Shown: positions 21,026 through 33,447 of the stretch, piece after piece
How the letters are laid out: each line of letters starts with the position of its first letter
Position numbering within the stretch: position 1 is the first letter of the stretch
Assembly: GCA_020744425.1 (NCBI GenBank)
Contig: JAGMUV010000006.1
Span: 310,001 to 374,000, forward strand
Length of the DNA stretch: 64,000 bases
DNA from: Dactylonectria macrodidyma
Lineage: Eukaryota; Ascomycota; Sordariomycetes; Hypocreales; Nectriaceae
Direction of reading: 5' to 3'
Made by a program: the position numbers and the translations under genes
The notes under the pieces: generated by a model
Told to the model about the DNA's origin: nothing
Databases searched by the model: none
The model's input: only the letters and a program-made list of their open reading frames with translations

Positions 21026-23961
21026 TGTCGCTGAACGCACTTGTGGTGATGCATGGAATGATCAATTTGTTAAGGTTGGACCGGACATGTGTCAGGAAGT
21101 GAAACTAGAAGAGATCGTCCCGATATAAGGACGCGGACTGGCCACTGCTGTAGATACCAAGTACGCCACTGTCTTATCTCGGCCGTATCTCTGGACGACA
21201 TGTCGGAGATCAACTACTTCAGCCACGGAGGCAATAGTTTCCCAGGGCCTGAAATATCCGAAGCAGACATGAAAGCATTAAGGGGGATGATGACCCTGGA
21301 TCTCAGCTGGCTCCGGGGAAAAAGAAAAACCACGGTCGCATGTCCTTATCTTCACGCTACCCCAGGGACATGGCAGACACCGTGTTTGAGAAGAGGTACT
21401 GGCGATAAGGCCACCAATTTGCTCATAGCAAAAATGATGGCCAAAACTAGGACATTGAACACTTGTGTATCATTTTATGAAGAGGCTCTCATGGTCAAAA
21501 GACTGAAGAAGTTGTAATAAAGCCCCTTGTGCGGCTTGGCTACGGGGAATCCATCGTGGACTTGGAGATGTTATCAGATAGGAATGTGGGGGCTTTGCGT
21601 GGGGGGAAAAGAGCATCTCCGGCAGTCACATTTTTGGGTGGTGAGAAAGTGATAGAAAAAGACTAAATCGCCAAGCATCTCGATTGCATTAGGGTCTTCA
21701 TGCTTTGACATAGAATAGGGGCTCTCGTGCAGACAGGTCATGTTCAGCTTCCCTTAGGGGGGGTCAATTGCGTCAGATTATCTTCATGCACAAAGTAGCC
21801 CGATTTGGCAATCAAGTCGAGATGTCGAGTCCGAGCACAAACGCCACGTTGTAGATTGTTATCGGGAATGTGATATTTCCGCATCTCGATCGTGCATTGA
21901 TATGCCCGGTTCCTGTCTCAGATGACACGGGGGCCTCGTGTTCGCGTAAGCCATTGCGTGTGGCTGCAGATGCCACAACGGTTGCTGAAACTAGTAGCCA
22001 AGCCCAAAAAAGCATCACTCTGGGCTGACCAAGGTCATTGGACCCTCCCTATGCCGACCTCTTGCTTTTCTGCTTCGAGTCAACAGAGATTAGGCATTAC
22101 CTGACGCCAATCTCTTATCGCAAGTGGCAAATCACGTCTTAGTTGCTAAACCGAGACTCACCTAGCCCATGTGCATAAAGGGGCAAGCGATGCAATGTTT
22201 GTTTACCCGGAAATCTCAAGACGAGTTAACGGCGAGAAGAGGATGATGACAAATCACTGTCAATTACCAGTTCAATTGCCTTTAGAGGAGGGAAGTGGTA
22301 CATTTCATCCACGGACTTTTAACTAGACGCTAAGTGCGGATAAGAAAGGTTTCGTCGCATGAATGGTTTGGGGAGAGACGGAGTCAGTTGAAATGATGCC
22401 ATTAAGAATTTGAGGGGGTGCCAGGGCAAGCCATGATCTAATGCACTCAGTGGTCTACACGAATAGGTTTATTGTGGCTTAGTGTACAGTTAGGATGGGT
22501 CAATCCATATTGGAGGTTGTTTGGCCGGGATGCGTATTCAATCCGCCTCTAGGACTGGGGAAGTTTTCGGATCTCTCACGCTCCGTATTCGTGACTTTAC
22601 TCGGCGTCGGTTCTTTGTCCCCTCGCTTCATACAACCCCCCAAGGAAGATGCACATATTGCAAATTACGCTCGAGATTGGTTAAATTACAATACAGTTTC
22701 AATTTAATTCAGTGCTCATGCGTTGTAGTAGTGTAGCGAATGAATATCACCCTGAGGGTATCAGTCAAGTCAACGATGGAGTCTAAAGTACCAGCCCGAG
22801 CGCCAGAGTCTTCAACTCTTTCCACGTCAACAATATGTAAAACAATATAATCATGAATTCTACTGCAAGGAAATTCACATGCAGCAAGAAAAGCGACTGT
22901 GGCAATATGGAACATCCAGGTTGCGATGCAATTTGCGTGACGGTGCCTGACTTCGGCTTACGTCTATACCCCGATTCAACCTCGACGACAACTTCAGCAA
23001 GACTCACCGCTAGAAAGGCGCCTCTCAACCTCAAAATCGTTGTATCCAAGGATGAAAACGACTTCGAGAGGCGGCGGACGTGCCCGGCCGGGGACAAGTC
23101 ACCCCTGGCCAATAATGGCACGCTAAAGCTACTCCTGGCGTTGGATATGGAGACGCGTATAAAATGGACCACGTCAAAGATTCCTTCAACCCATTGCTGA
23201 TGAATGGTAGTATCACCTATAATCATGAATAGGAGTTGGTGATCCTCTAGGAGGTGGCTCATCAAAATCAGAGCAGATCCTATACGACACTTGGAAGAAC
23301 TGTGAGTGTAACATCCGTTCGCATATTCGTTATAATGATCGATGAAACTGATTTGAAATATTACAGGTGGACACAACGTTGGCGTTGGATGTTTCATCGA
23401 TGCAGGCTGCCTCTGATATTAGTTGATGGGTGGAATATTAGCTGCGTCCACTGGACCGGTAACACCAATCCGCGTCAGCAATCACGAATAGAGTTGACTC
23501 CGAGATCGTCCCGACGTCGAGTCATGCTAGCTCCAACTCGATCACGAACTAATCCGCAGATCGTGCTTCGGGTCGATCTGAAAGCATGAGGTCATTATTT
23601 GCGGGTGGAGACATCGTCCCGATCCCAGCGTTACAGTTTTCGGTGAGGAATGCAAGGCCTTGAAATGTGGCTTGCTAGAAAGCTTGGTTTTACTCTATGG
23701 CATCAATTTTATCTTATGAAACAAGGGAGCTATCCATTTATGGCCGTAGTGGTAATTTTGGGCATTCCTAGAGTCAAGTCTAGACCCGTCTAAAGGGAAA
23801 TCGTACGGAACTATGTACCCGACCATCAAGGCGTTCGGACGAACTCTCCCACCTACGCGGTGCCACCTCCCCCTAGTGTTTTCCCCTTCTTTTCAAACGC
23901 ACGATGCTCCCTTCGTAACATTCTTCCGACTTCATCCAGCACGCACCAATTTTTTTGGAGT
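21026..23961. other. 2.9 kb gene-poor region between two membrane receptors
   Basis: Several frames open here, none convincing. Plus 21089-21517 has no family features. A minus-strand frame (22783-23397, 204 codons) and a plus-strand frame (22853-23200) overlap head-on and cannot both be real; neither is recognised. A possible small secreted protein at 21812-22018 is listed separately. Confidence 0.35.
21812..22018 (-). CDS. Possible small secreted protein
   Basis: A 68-residue frame starting with two ATGs. Its first 19 residues (MMLFWAWLLVSATVVASAA) have the makeup of a signal peptide with a plausible A-x-A cleavage region, followed by a 49-residue mature part with one cysteine and no recognised family. 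No introns. It lies alone in a gene-poor stretch. Chance cannot be excluded; transcription evidence would decide. Confidence 0.25.
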   Translation of the reverse strand: MMLFWAWLLVSATVVASAATRNGLREHEAPVSSETGTGHINARSRCGNITFPITIYNVAFVLGLDIST

Positions 23962-25234
23962 ATGATGGACATCTCCCCATCCAACTACCTGGTACGTGCA
24001 TTCCATCAAGAAATGGCCACTTCTTGCAGCTTCTAATCACATTTCGTAGATGGTAGAGTGGATTCTGGTTGCCGTTTGCCTCATTGTTATTGTTGCCCGA
24101 ATCGCTGTGCGCACATGGAGGCGGATGTGGGCATTCTGGCTCTCCGATGTCTTGCTCATTATAGCGTTTCTGACGTTCATCACTCTCGTGATAGGAGATA
24201 CGTGGACGTTCACAAGAGGCCAAAACGATTTCAACGTGTTTTATACAGAAGGATTCACCAAGGTGAGTTGACCTGATCAGGCCTTCGCTCAATTACTAAT
24301 CGCCGCCTCAGTGGTTGTTTTTTGCTGATATTGTTTACGATTTGGGCTTTTATTTTCCAAGATTCAGTTTACTCGCCTTTTATCACGAGCTGTTTCCAAT
24401 ATCCGAAGAAACACTACGCAAATGTTCGTACGCAATTGCGGCCTACAACGTTTGCGCCTTCATAACTACGGCATTCATAGATTTGTTTTGGTGTGGACTT
24501 GATGTGTCCGTAAACTGGTAGGTTCTGTTCATAATTGATCTTTGCCTTTCCAAGCTGACGTCCTTCTTCTGTCTTCAAGGAAGCATGATTCCACCTGCAC
24601 TTTATTAGATGCTCCCGTAACTTTGAAGATCAACTGGACTTTGGGTGTTGTGGCGGAACTCCTCGGTAAGAAACCCATTCACTTAAGCTTAATAAAATGC
24701 TGATGTATGGGCCATTCTGTTTTAGTTTTCGTCCTGCCATTTGGACTGCTAAGACGACTCAAAGTAACTCCTAGAAGAGACAAGATCGCCCTCGCGTGTC
24801 TCTTCGCTATTGGGTTCGCATCGATCTTAGCTACAGTCGCTCGATTAGTGTTTGGCATACTTGCAGTGTCTTCCCTCACTACCTGTAAGTGTATGGCCCA
24901 GGCTTGAAATTTTGAGTTGTATGCTGACACCCAGTATCTAGATGTCATCGGGTCCACAGAAATCGCGACGCAAATTGTCGTGGTTGGACTCCCTGCCCTT
25001 CGCCCTCTACTGCGGATGATTCCTGTAGGTTGGAAGAGGTTATACGGATACTGCACGTCAAACAAATCTCAAAGCAGTACAGAAAAAGAATCCATCCAAG
25101 TCTCGTGCAGCACAGAAGTAAGCAGGCAGCTGAGAGATGGGACGCTAAGACATGATACCAGCACTGATATCCCTAATATCGAGATGCACCGGCCCGAGGA
25201 GGATGACGCTCGTGCTAGCGCCAGTAATGCATAG
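23962..25234 (+). CDS. PTH11/SAT4-like seven-helix membrane protein
   Basis: Six exons (23962-23991, 24050-24262, 24312-24517, 24580-24665, 24726-24884, 24942-25234) give 328 residues. The order of helices fits the fungal rhodopsin-like SAT4/PTH11 group: MVEWILVAVCLIVIVARIAVRTW, FWLSDVLLIIAFLTFITLVI, FADIVYDLGFYFPRFSLLAFYHELFPI, CSYAIAAYNVCAFITTAFIDLFWCG, LKINWTLGVVAELL with VFVLPFGLLRRL, KIALACLFAIGFASILATVARLVFGI, then the conserved TEIATQIVVVGLPALRPLL. The hydrophilic tail of about 80 residues is Ser/Thr/acid-rich. Members act as receptors or have unknown roles at the plasma membrane. The ten-codon first exon (MMDISPSNYL) is short but has good splice sites; without it the ATG at 24050 would serve. 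Confidence 0.78.
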
Positions 25235-25377
25235 TGGAACCATGACAATGATAAATGTAGAATAATTTAATAGAATTTACCTATCATGTTGATGATGAAG
25301 TCATATCGTGATCAAGCCGGGTTATGCACAAATGTTTGACTTAGTTACGTGTTGTATCTGACATAGCACACCATTGT

Positions 25378-27105
25378 TTATGAAACAAACAACCATTTTG
25401 TCGACTCCCACCCCTCTCTCCTCTTGATCTGGACGCCAAACCCTTCACCGTAGTTCTCTGGCTTGCTCGCCGCTTCAGCGAAACTACACCGCATCATACT
25501 GGGAGCCTTAAAGTCAGCAGCATCGCCATCAAGTGGCAGAACATCGAAGCCCAGCAGCAAACAGGTCACCAGGCCGAGGTTCTCTGCGAAGGCGAAGTTC
25601 CGCCCAGGACACAGGTGGCGTCCACCACCGAAGGGAGTAAACGCCAGCCGCTTTGCCCTTTCTGACTGGCTACTATCCTTGCTTCCATTGTCGGTGAATC
25701 TTTCAGGGTCAAAGTCCTGGATGTTATCTCCCCAAACATTCTTCATGTTATGAAGGACCTCGGAGGACATCTGAACATTGAGACCCTTTTTGAGAAGATA
25801 CGAGTTGCCTTTGCCATCAGATACAGTAGTATCCTCCAGCACTCTGCGGTTGCCAACAGCTTTGTTAGAGAGCCGCATGGCCTCGCGATAACAGTTGACG
25901 AGGAGAGGGCACTGCTGATCCAAAGTGGTAATATCGACGGTAACCTCGTCATTCGTGCTGCGATGTGCTACTGGTAGCGCCTCGTCTCTCAATCTTTGAA
26001 CTAGGTTGGGTCGGGTGAATATATGTGCCATGAACCAGAACAATGTGGGGATGGTGTTGGCTGTGCCGACATGTAGTAAAGCGAGCTCGAAATGCCCAAC
26101 TTCTGCGCCGACAATGCCATAACGGCGAAGCACGTCTGCTCGGGACTTTACGATCTGAGCGGCATCCTCATGACGATCCTTTTCCGCCTCATAGTATTCT
26201 CCAAGGGCTGCTTGCACTCTACCCCTCGCGTAGAAAGCAGTTCGTGCAGTGATGGATGGAAAAACATTCAACAGCACCATGGGTAGGTCACGCTCGAAAT
26301 CCCTGAAGGACAGTCAGGTACAAGGACGCCAATGTACTGCAAGAAGTCTACTCACCACACATCCTGAATCAGACTGGGGCGCCCCCTAAAAGGATTGTCA
26401 GGTCCATAAAGGGCCTCGGTAGTTGCCATGGTCATCAAATCTCGCACCCACACGAAGAGGTTCGGCACAACAAAGGCGTCTCCCCCACCTCCAATTCCAT
26501 CGAGCTGCTTCGACACATAGTTGAGAGCATTTGCGTTCATCTTATGCAGGTGTGATCCTGTCATCGCTGGGTGAATCACAGCAAAGAAGTCGGGGATAAG
26601 GTCGGTTTCCTTGAGAATCTTGAGTGCTCTGTCAGAGAAACCAAGCTCTCTCTGCGCAAACTCCACCGCAAATGGCATGAAGCATAGTCTCTTGTTACGA
26701 TATGCGGCCTGGATGATCGCTGGGTCGAATATGATGTACAGCTTGCCGTTGAGGATGGGCAAAGTAGCAATCTGTCTCCGAGCCGTATCACTATCATGAA
26801 TCAGTCTGATACTCTAATACACGCGTAACCACCAAACTTGTTTCCGGTCTGCTGTGAACTTACTGCAGAATCTTGAAGTAGCCACCCTGATGCCGAATCA
26901 TCCCAATCAAATGCCCAATGACAGGAATGCTAGACCTCAGTGGAGGAGGTTCTCGGCCGTCGATGGATGGAGACAGAAATTTGTTGAATAAAGCCATCGA
27001 AATGATGAGCCCTAAAACCGTCAGGTACCCTGTTGCCGACTGTTTGATGTTGTCGACCGCAAAGGCGAGAAAGCCCGGGGGCTCCGCTGTCACGTTCCTT
27101 TCCAT
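25378..27105 (-). CDS. Cytochrome P450, CYP7/CYP8-like
   Basis: Three minus-strand exons (27105-26864, 26790-26356, 26302-25378) give 533 residues. An N-terminal anchor helix (GYLTVLGLIISMALFNKFL) is followed by a PPPLRSSIPVIGHLIGM proline region. The I-helix motif reads VGTANTIPT (about residues 304-312), with Asn where most P450s have Asp/Glu; this ANT form is typical of the CYP7/CYP8 (sterol hydroxylase, prostacyclin synthase) branch and its fungal relatives. ExxR is EAMR (about 366-369), PERF is present as DPERF, and the haem loop is FTPFGGGRHLCPG with the ligand cysteine at about 457. It should be an ER-bound monooxygenase or isomerase; the substrate is unknown. Adjacent, upstream on the same strand, is a trans-enoyl-reductase-like relic. 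Confidence 0.92.
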
Positions 27106-28297
27106 GGCTTTGGAGGTTGGCTCCGCGTGCGATGGCCGAGACACGATAAGGACAAGGAGAAATCCAAGGCCAACCAGCAGTCTCGGAGGGATTTAAGATC
27201 GGAAGATTGATGTAAGGACAAACATGAAAAGTCGCGGCTATTTGAGAAGAGGACTTTGACGCTGCAGCATCTCCATGGTGGTAAAGAGGTGAGATTTTAG
27301 CGTTACATCCTACCCTGACATGGGGAGTAATCAATAGAAGCCAGATGATTCGCCGCTTTTTCTTCTTGTCGCTTGGGCGGAGCGCTGGCCTGCTTCCGGA
27401 CACACCTCATAAACTGCTCTAGCCGAAATTGGTCTACTCACTCTCACATCAGCACGTTACGTCCTTGGCACCCAATAGCAGGCTGCACTTCTTTTGTCTT
27501 GTTTGTTTTCGTATCACGGGCTTAATATGACTCCTCAAGGCTGTTAGCAGAGACGGAAGGCTTGGGCGCTATAGGTTGTAGTACTTACTGCAAAGAGCGG
27601 TGGTGCCATCTTTTAGCGGCTTAGTATGGCATTATGGCTTAAATCTGACAGAGGCTATGTTCAATTTGCAGTCCCCGAGTGTATACCTACAGATACAAGT
27701 GGATGCTGAAATGGCTGGACCTGACTTGCCAGTTCAAAGGCTCAAGAGAATCCTCATAATTACTTTGACGGAACGCTCAGGCTCAGTTTGATGCGAAGTT
27801 TCTGCCTGGCCTTTCCAAGGTTACAAATAACAACAAACACCAACCATAGAGTTGAAAAACAACAGTGTAAGTTGGATTTCTACCAATTTGTTGAAAGCTA
27901 TTACATTGGCTTTGCTTCACCTTGCCTAATCGAGTTCTTATAAAGGTGAGTACATGAGATTAACCATCCTTTGCACTTCCCACTACAGGGTAGCAACTGA
28001 AGTTTTGGATTCTCCTGTATGGATTCACTTTTATTACAGTCTCGTGCTTTCAAGCCCACGCAGCTTTCTGATAGTGTTGAACTTGACATTGGGGAATTTA
28101 GCGGCGATCATCGCTCTTCTTGGAGACTGTCTAAATCCGGTACCTGGGAGCAATCTAACTTCTTCATCTTCTCCAGGGGTAGGTTACGTCCGCCCCGCCA
28201 TCCTCCCCACTCAAAACCTACAAACGACTTCCCAATGGTGACTCTACTTCAGGTTCCGCAAAGAGTAGACAAGTTTCTCCCCGCTAATAGGGCGCAT
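27106..28297. other. Intergenic DNA upstream of the P450
   Basis: About 1.2 kb with no supported gene. Short open frames near 27600 and 27954 lack family features. Confidence 0.4.
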
Positions 28298-29592
28298 TCA
28301 TTCCTCAGTTCTTACCTCCCTGGCCGCCCGTTCCGAGACTTTGTCGCTACCCAGAAGCTGAAATCCATCAGGAGCTATGCGCTCGAGGCCCCCAGGCATC
28401 AATCGAAGCGGGTTCGACTGCAACTTGACACTCTCGCTAGAGCTCAGGTACGAGAAAAACGACACAGCGAAGGCGCGTGCCGTGGGGTTTGCGGGTAATG
28501 TACTACCTTTTGCAGTGTCAGCCAAGAGACAGATGCTTTGACCGTGACAATGGGTATCCGCTCACCGTTGCACTCGACTTCGAGGCCTAGTCCCTCCCAG
28601 ACGGCTCCATATATGGGGTGGACTCTCAGCCCCTCAGTCTCGAATCCGCCTCCAGCAGGACTTCTGAAGACGCCAAAACGGTGATTGCCTTGGACATCAT
28701 CCGCAAAGGTAGAATGCACTTGGGCCACAGTTATGCCCTCTGAGATGCAGTCCAGCGCATACTGGACGCCTCTCCCGTCAGATGTGGCAGCTTTAACCTG
28801 GTCAGGCCAAGAGGAGTCCCGATAGTCAACGAGAGCATCGTACCAGTACGGCTCCTGTCGGAGGAAGTTGTGCTTCGACGCGCCGGCTGCCCCATTGAGT
28901 CGCACGCTGCGACCGGATTCCGCTGCAGATGAACGAACAAGCTGAGCTGCGTAAAGAGCTAGTGATGTTGAAGCACCATATATGAAGATATTGATGACTT
29001 CCTCCCGGCTCCCAGATGCAATGGCGTGACGGGCTCCGACTGGTGGAATGGGCTGGGGAGATCTAGTCGACTGAATAGGCCCTGGGCAGCAGTGAGGCCG
29101 CACATGCTGATGGCGGATGCGGCCTCAAGTGTGAGGGAGTTGTGAACGACCCAGAGGAGATCATGCGAAATGACGAGGAATTCAGCGAACGCGCCGGGGC
29201 GGTCGTTCACAGACGCGGCTGGTGGGGAGTGTTAGCATCAGTGAGATGAAGATTAGTCTATTATGCGGTTCATGTGAGTTCATGCCAGGCTGAGATGAGA
29301 TGCCTCGCTCACCTCCTTGTAGGAAGCCCGATACTCTTGCGCCAGGTTTTGTGCGCTCATCGCTGCTGCCAGACAGGTCACTTGCGGCATCAACAACAAC
29401 GCCCGCAAAAAGTCGGTCCCCACGCCTCGTTGTGGTTGTGTGGCAATGGGATCCGCACTGTAGAGGGCGTCAAACGGGATTTAAGGCGATGGCACACACC
29501 TGGACCAAGACTTCTCCTGGCCCAGGGACCGGTATCGGAAGGTCTTTGACAGCAATTGTCCTGTCAGATGGAATGAGAACGAGAGCCTTCAT
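28298..29592 (-). pseudogene. Frameshifted trans-enoyl-reductase-like (zinc-type MDR) gene
   Basis: Reading from the ATG at 29592: MKALVLIPSDRTIAVKDLP then GPGEVLVQVCAIALNPV, the usual GroES-like opening of polyketide trans-acting enoyl reductases. An extra base in a T run (about 29472-29474) then shifts the frame; the next frame gives DALYSADPIATQPQRGVGTDF. Two more extra Ts (29407-29411) restore it: AGVVVDAASDLSG and GARVSGFLQG. A normal intron follows, joining to ASVNDRPGAFAEFLVISHDLLW. A further shift near 29000-29050 separates ISMCGLTAAQGLF from VINIFIYGASTSLALYAAQLVRSS (the dinucleotide-binding motif), and another near 28525-28545 precedes the LRLMPGGLERI tail typical of the family. DYRDSSW and ALDCIS are recognisable. 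At least three uncompensated or compensated indels make a functional product unlikely, unless they are sequencing errors in homopolymers. Confidence 0.75.
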
Positions 29593-30429
29593 AATGTTGA
29601 AGCTGGTTGCCCTGATAATGCCCTATTGGCTGCGTCTGTTATAGTAAGCGTTATGGAACATCAATTTAGTCAAAAGGACCACATAGCTGGTTGCGGGATA
29701 TATCTCCACTGAGGAGGGGAGCCTCATGGGTATACTGCGCTGTTATACGGTTGCTTATTAAGTATACCTTCACTGCCGTTTACTTTGTTTTTATAAAATG
29801 CTGCTGCGGTATAAAATGAGTAGATTTATGTATACCATTAGTTGCATATATAACTAAAGGCTTCATAGCTATGAATTAGATATAATCATTAACTCGTATC
29901 AAAATTACTCCTCTCTAATCACGGAATTGAAGCAGCGGAGTACACACCATGTTTGGAGGGGCTTTTTTGCCGGAAGAGCTGGAACTTTGCGGTGATCCTG
30001 AATCCAACGATGTGTCATATAACCGCGGTTCTCCCAATAAGACGGCGGGTTTGCGATGGGGCAAAGACTGACCAAGCCATTGCGTCGCAATTAAACGTCA
30101 TTTGCTCGTCGAGGGCTAGATAAGCGATGCAGCCTTTCAGAGGCAGAACTAAGGACCAAAAGGGTCATTATCGCTCTAGCGCATGTGCCAAGTGTCGAGC
30201 TGAAGGCGTCACATTCACGAGTCTCCACTCCGTATCGCGCCTTATCACAGTCTACCCCGCAGGGACATTGAATCAAAGAGGCCGATAACCGACAAGACAA
30301 CTATTTACATTCCGGTCAATAAATAAGGGTTCATCTGACTGGCATTCCTTTGTTTTGCTTGAACAATCAATTTTCTCTTGCTTCTTCATTGCTCACGCGG
30401 ACGTAGACTCACAAGCACACACCATCGCC
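29593..30429. other. Divergent intergenic region before the amine oxidase
   Basis: About 0.84 kb, AT-rich in the first part (29700-29900). No gene. Contains the amine oxidase promoter and 5' UTR. Confidence 0.45.
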
Positions 30430-32562
30430 ATGTCTCTTCCTCTGCGCAAGGATACCTTGGCGAAGAGCCTGTCCGCTCTTCACCCTTTCGACCCCCTTGA
30501 TCCGGTTGAGGTTAAGCTCGCTGTGCTCATACTGGAAAAAGCCTTGCCCGGAGTTCCTCTGCGGTATAAGCGCATCGATGTGCTGGAGCCCATCAAGAAA
30601 GACACGGTCCCGTATCTCGAAGCAGAGCGTCTCGGGTCTCCGCTTCCCAAGAAGCCAGCGCGTCTATTGTTTGCCTACTTTCACCGAAAGGATACTGGTG
30701 GTTTCTTTAAGGCGGTTGTCAATGTTGATGCAATGAAGCCTGTTTACATCAAAGAGTTACCAAAAGACGTCCAAGTAAGCGTCATTCCCCCGAATCCAGA
30801 ACACAAAGCTCACCTGCTTGTCAGGGCCCCGCAGATATCGATGAGCTCATCGAAATTGAAGAGATCTGTAACAAACACCCGGCCGTTTTGGCGGAGATAG
30901 AAAAGCTGCAACTCCCCGAAGGTTACACAGTCTGCAACGATCCCTGGATCTACGGAACAGACAGCGACTCTGAAACCAGGCGACTTTGCCAATGCTACAT
31001 GTACATCATCGAGGCGGACCATCCCGAGTCCAACCATTACTCCCTCCCGTGCGCATTCTCTCCTGTCTTTGACCAGGTGACGAAAGAGCTGATCCGCATC
31101 GATCAACTTCCCACCGGCGCTGACCAAGCAACTCAATCAACCCAGCCTTGGAAGCCTGTCAAGTGCGTTCAGTATGCCCACGACTTGCTAGATGAACCTT
31201 TGCGAACCGATTTGAAGCCATACATTGTCAAACAGCCCGAGGGTCCCTCATTCTCCGTCGTTGGTCGTGAGGTGTCCTGGCAAAAGTGGCGCTTTCGCGT
31301 TGGATTTACCAACCGCGACGGTTTAGTTCTGTACAACGTTACGTACGATGGCCGCCAAACATTCTACCGTCTCTCCATGTCCGAGATGACTGTGCCCTAT
31401 GGAGGTGAGTATCGGAGTGGCTCTGTTGCATGAACTTAATGCTAACAGTTTGGAAGATCCCCGAGCTCCCTTCCACCGAAAGCAGGCTTTTGATGCGGGA
31501 GACGTCGGCTTCGGTATCACGGCCAACCAGCTTGCTCTCGGTTGCGACTGTCTTGGACATATCAAGTACTTTGATGGCTGTCGGACCGACTCCAGGGGCA
31601 ATGCAGTTCTGCTAAAGAACATCATCTGCATGCACGAGCAGGATAACGGAATTCAGCACAAGCACACGAACTACCGTAACAATGCGGCTACAATCGTCCG
31701 CAACCGAGAACTCGTCGTGCAGATGATCTGCACAGTGTCCAACTACGAGTACATTCTCGCCTGGGTCTTTGACCAAGCTGGCAATATTGAGCACGAAATT
31801 CGCGCCACAGGGATTCTCTCCACGATGCCCATCGATAATGAGAGCGGTCTCAAGGTGCCTTGGGGAACTAACGTGGGTCCTGGCGTTATGGCTGCCTACC
31901 ATCAGCATCTGTTCTCGGTCCGCATTGATCCTGCGATCGATGGACACAACAATACCTTGTACTACGAAGACAGCGTCCCGATGCCCGTTGACAAAGAACT
32001 CAACCCCTTTGGTATGGGCTACACCTCTAAACAGACTGTTATCAGTCAAGCCGGATTTGCAGACCTGAGCGTGGAGAAGAATCGCGTCTTCAAAATCCGC
32101 AACGATAGCAAGGTGAACGAGGTGTCTCTGAAGCCGGTCGCATACAAGCTGCACTCCGTCCCCAGCCAAATGTTGCTCATGAGCCAAGACTCGTTTGCGC
32201 GCAAGCGTGCCGCCTTTGCCGAGCACGCAATGTGGGTGACCAAGTACCAAGACGACGAGCTATACGCAGCCGGCGAGTTTACCAACCAGAGCCGGGTTGA
32301 CACCGGCCTGAAGGACTGGGCCGCCCGCGATGACAACGTCGAGAATACGGATATCGTGGTGTGGCACACCTTTGGGCTCACGCACAATCCCAGGCCTGAG
32401 GACTTTCCGGTGATGCCGTGCGAGAGGATAAGCTTCATGCTGAAGCCCGATGGCTTCTTCACCAAGAACCCGGCTTTGGATGTCCCTCCTAGCACACAGG
32501 GCTTCAACCAGTCGACTCTTCACGAAGAGGAGTCTTGCTGTAGCGACAAGTCAAAGCTATAG
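30430..32562 (+). CDS. Copper amine oxidase (primary amine oxidase), peroxisomal
   Basis: Three exons (30430-30774, 30825-31404, 31457-32562) give 676 residues, the normal length for a fungal copper amine oxidase. The TPQ cofactor motif N-Y-E-Y is at residues 404-407, with the tyrosine at about 405 as the self-processed precursor. The FDAGDVG motif carries the catalytic aspartate (about 321). Copper ligands are the H-x-H of AAYHQHLFSV (about 457 and 459) and the later His of THNPRPEDFPVMP (about 618). It converts primary amines to aldehydes, ammonia and hydrogen peroxide. The protein ends in SKL, a type 1 peroxisomal targeting signal, which would place peroxide production next to catalase. 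The second acceptor (31456) was chosen because it yields VPYGDPRAPFHRKQAF without a gap. It starts a run of nitrogen-metabolism genes. Confidence 0.95.
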
Positions 32563-33447
32563 AACAGGACAGGTGCTTGCCTTTGGGGTAGAGCATTGAC
32601 ATGTGTCAGGTTGTTGAAAAGGAACGACTGTGGTAGATAAGACTGTTTTATAGCTTTTTTCAGAAGGCCATACCTGATAATTAGTAAAATTTACAAAATA
32701 AGTAACCTCGAAGAGGCTCTTTGAGTCTTACCTGTACCCTAATTGTGTGACGATGACGGGGGGGGTGAGCTTGGAGACACGGTCGTCGACCAAGTCAGCT
32801 CAATGCGGTGATTGTCACATTGTATACAGACTGATCATGTAGAACACAAGAGTCACGACACATCACAACACAATATTCTCTGTCCGACAGTCAGCACATT
32901 CTATTAGTCGGACCGAATGTGCGTTGAGTGGTGTACTTGAGTCATGTCCACAATTTCACCGACCCTCTTCTGCTCTCCCTCTCTGTTAGCTCAAGCTATC
33001 TTCAAAGCAATCAACGACATGCCGAGCTCAATCAAGTCGCTCTGTGACAAGCTCAATCGGAATTAATGTTCAAGATAAGGTCGGGATTATCGCGACCCCC
33101 CTCTTAGTCGCATTTGCATGCCAGATCCGTCTAGTACCCGAACAGCATGCGGGGAAACCCATGTGACGGGAATGATTCCACTCTCCTCTCCTCTTAGTGA
33201 GATATCCCTGATAAGCACCCCGGACAGATTGATGGGCGCCTTCGCACCTAATTGCTACATTCCGCTTAGCCCCTGATTAGAGCTGCGCAAGGTACGCGCA
33301 GGGGGGATGAATGGATAGCATAACTTAAAACTGGAGACGTCCAACTAGTTTGAGACTGTGATACCATCCGATCGAGCATCGTCTGGTGCCATAAGAGAAC
33401 GGGTGACTCTTCTCATCCTCGCTATCGTTGTCATCAAGTCGAATAAC
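32563..33447. other. Intergenic DNA between amine oxidase and permease
   Basis: About 0.9 kb; a short poly-G run lies near 32758-32765. No supported gene. Upstream region of the permease. Confidence 0.45.

Noticed and set aside
21089..21517. 142-codon plus-strand frame next to the GPCR start
   Set aside because: No recognisable family, odd composition, and it occupies the likely GPCR promoter.
22783..23397. 204-codon minus frame opposed by a 115-codon plus frame
   Set aside because: Neither could be matched to a family and they exclude each other; I cannot choose one on sequence alone.
31612..32250. 212-codon minus-strand frame
   Set aside because: Antisense of the copper amine oxidase third exon, which has all catalytic motifs.
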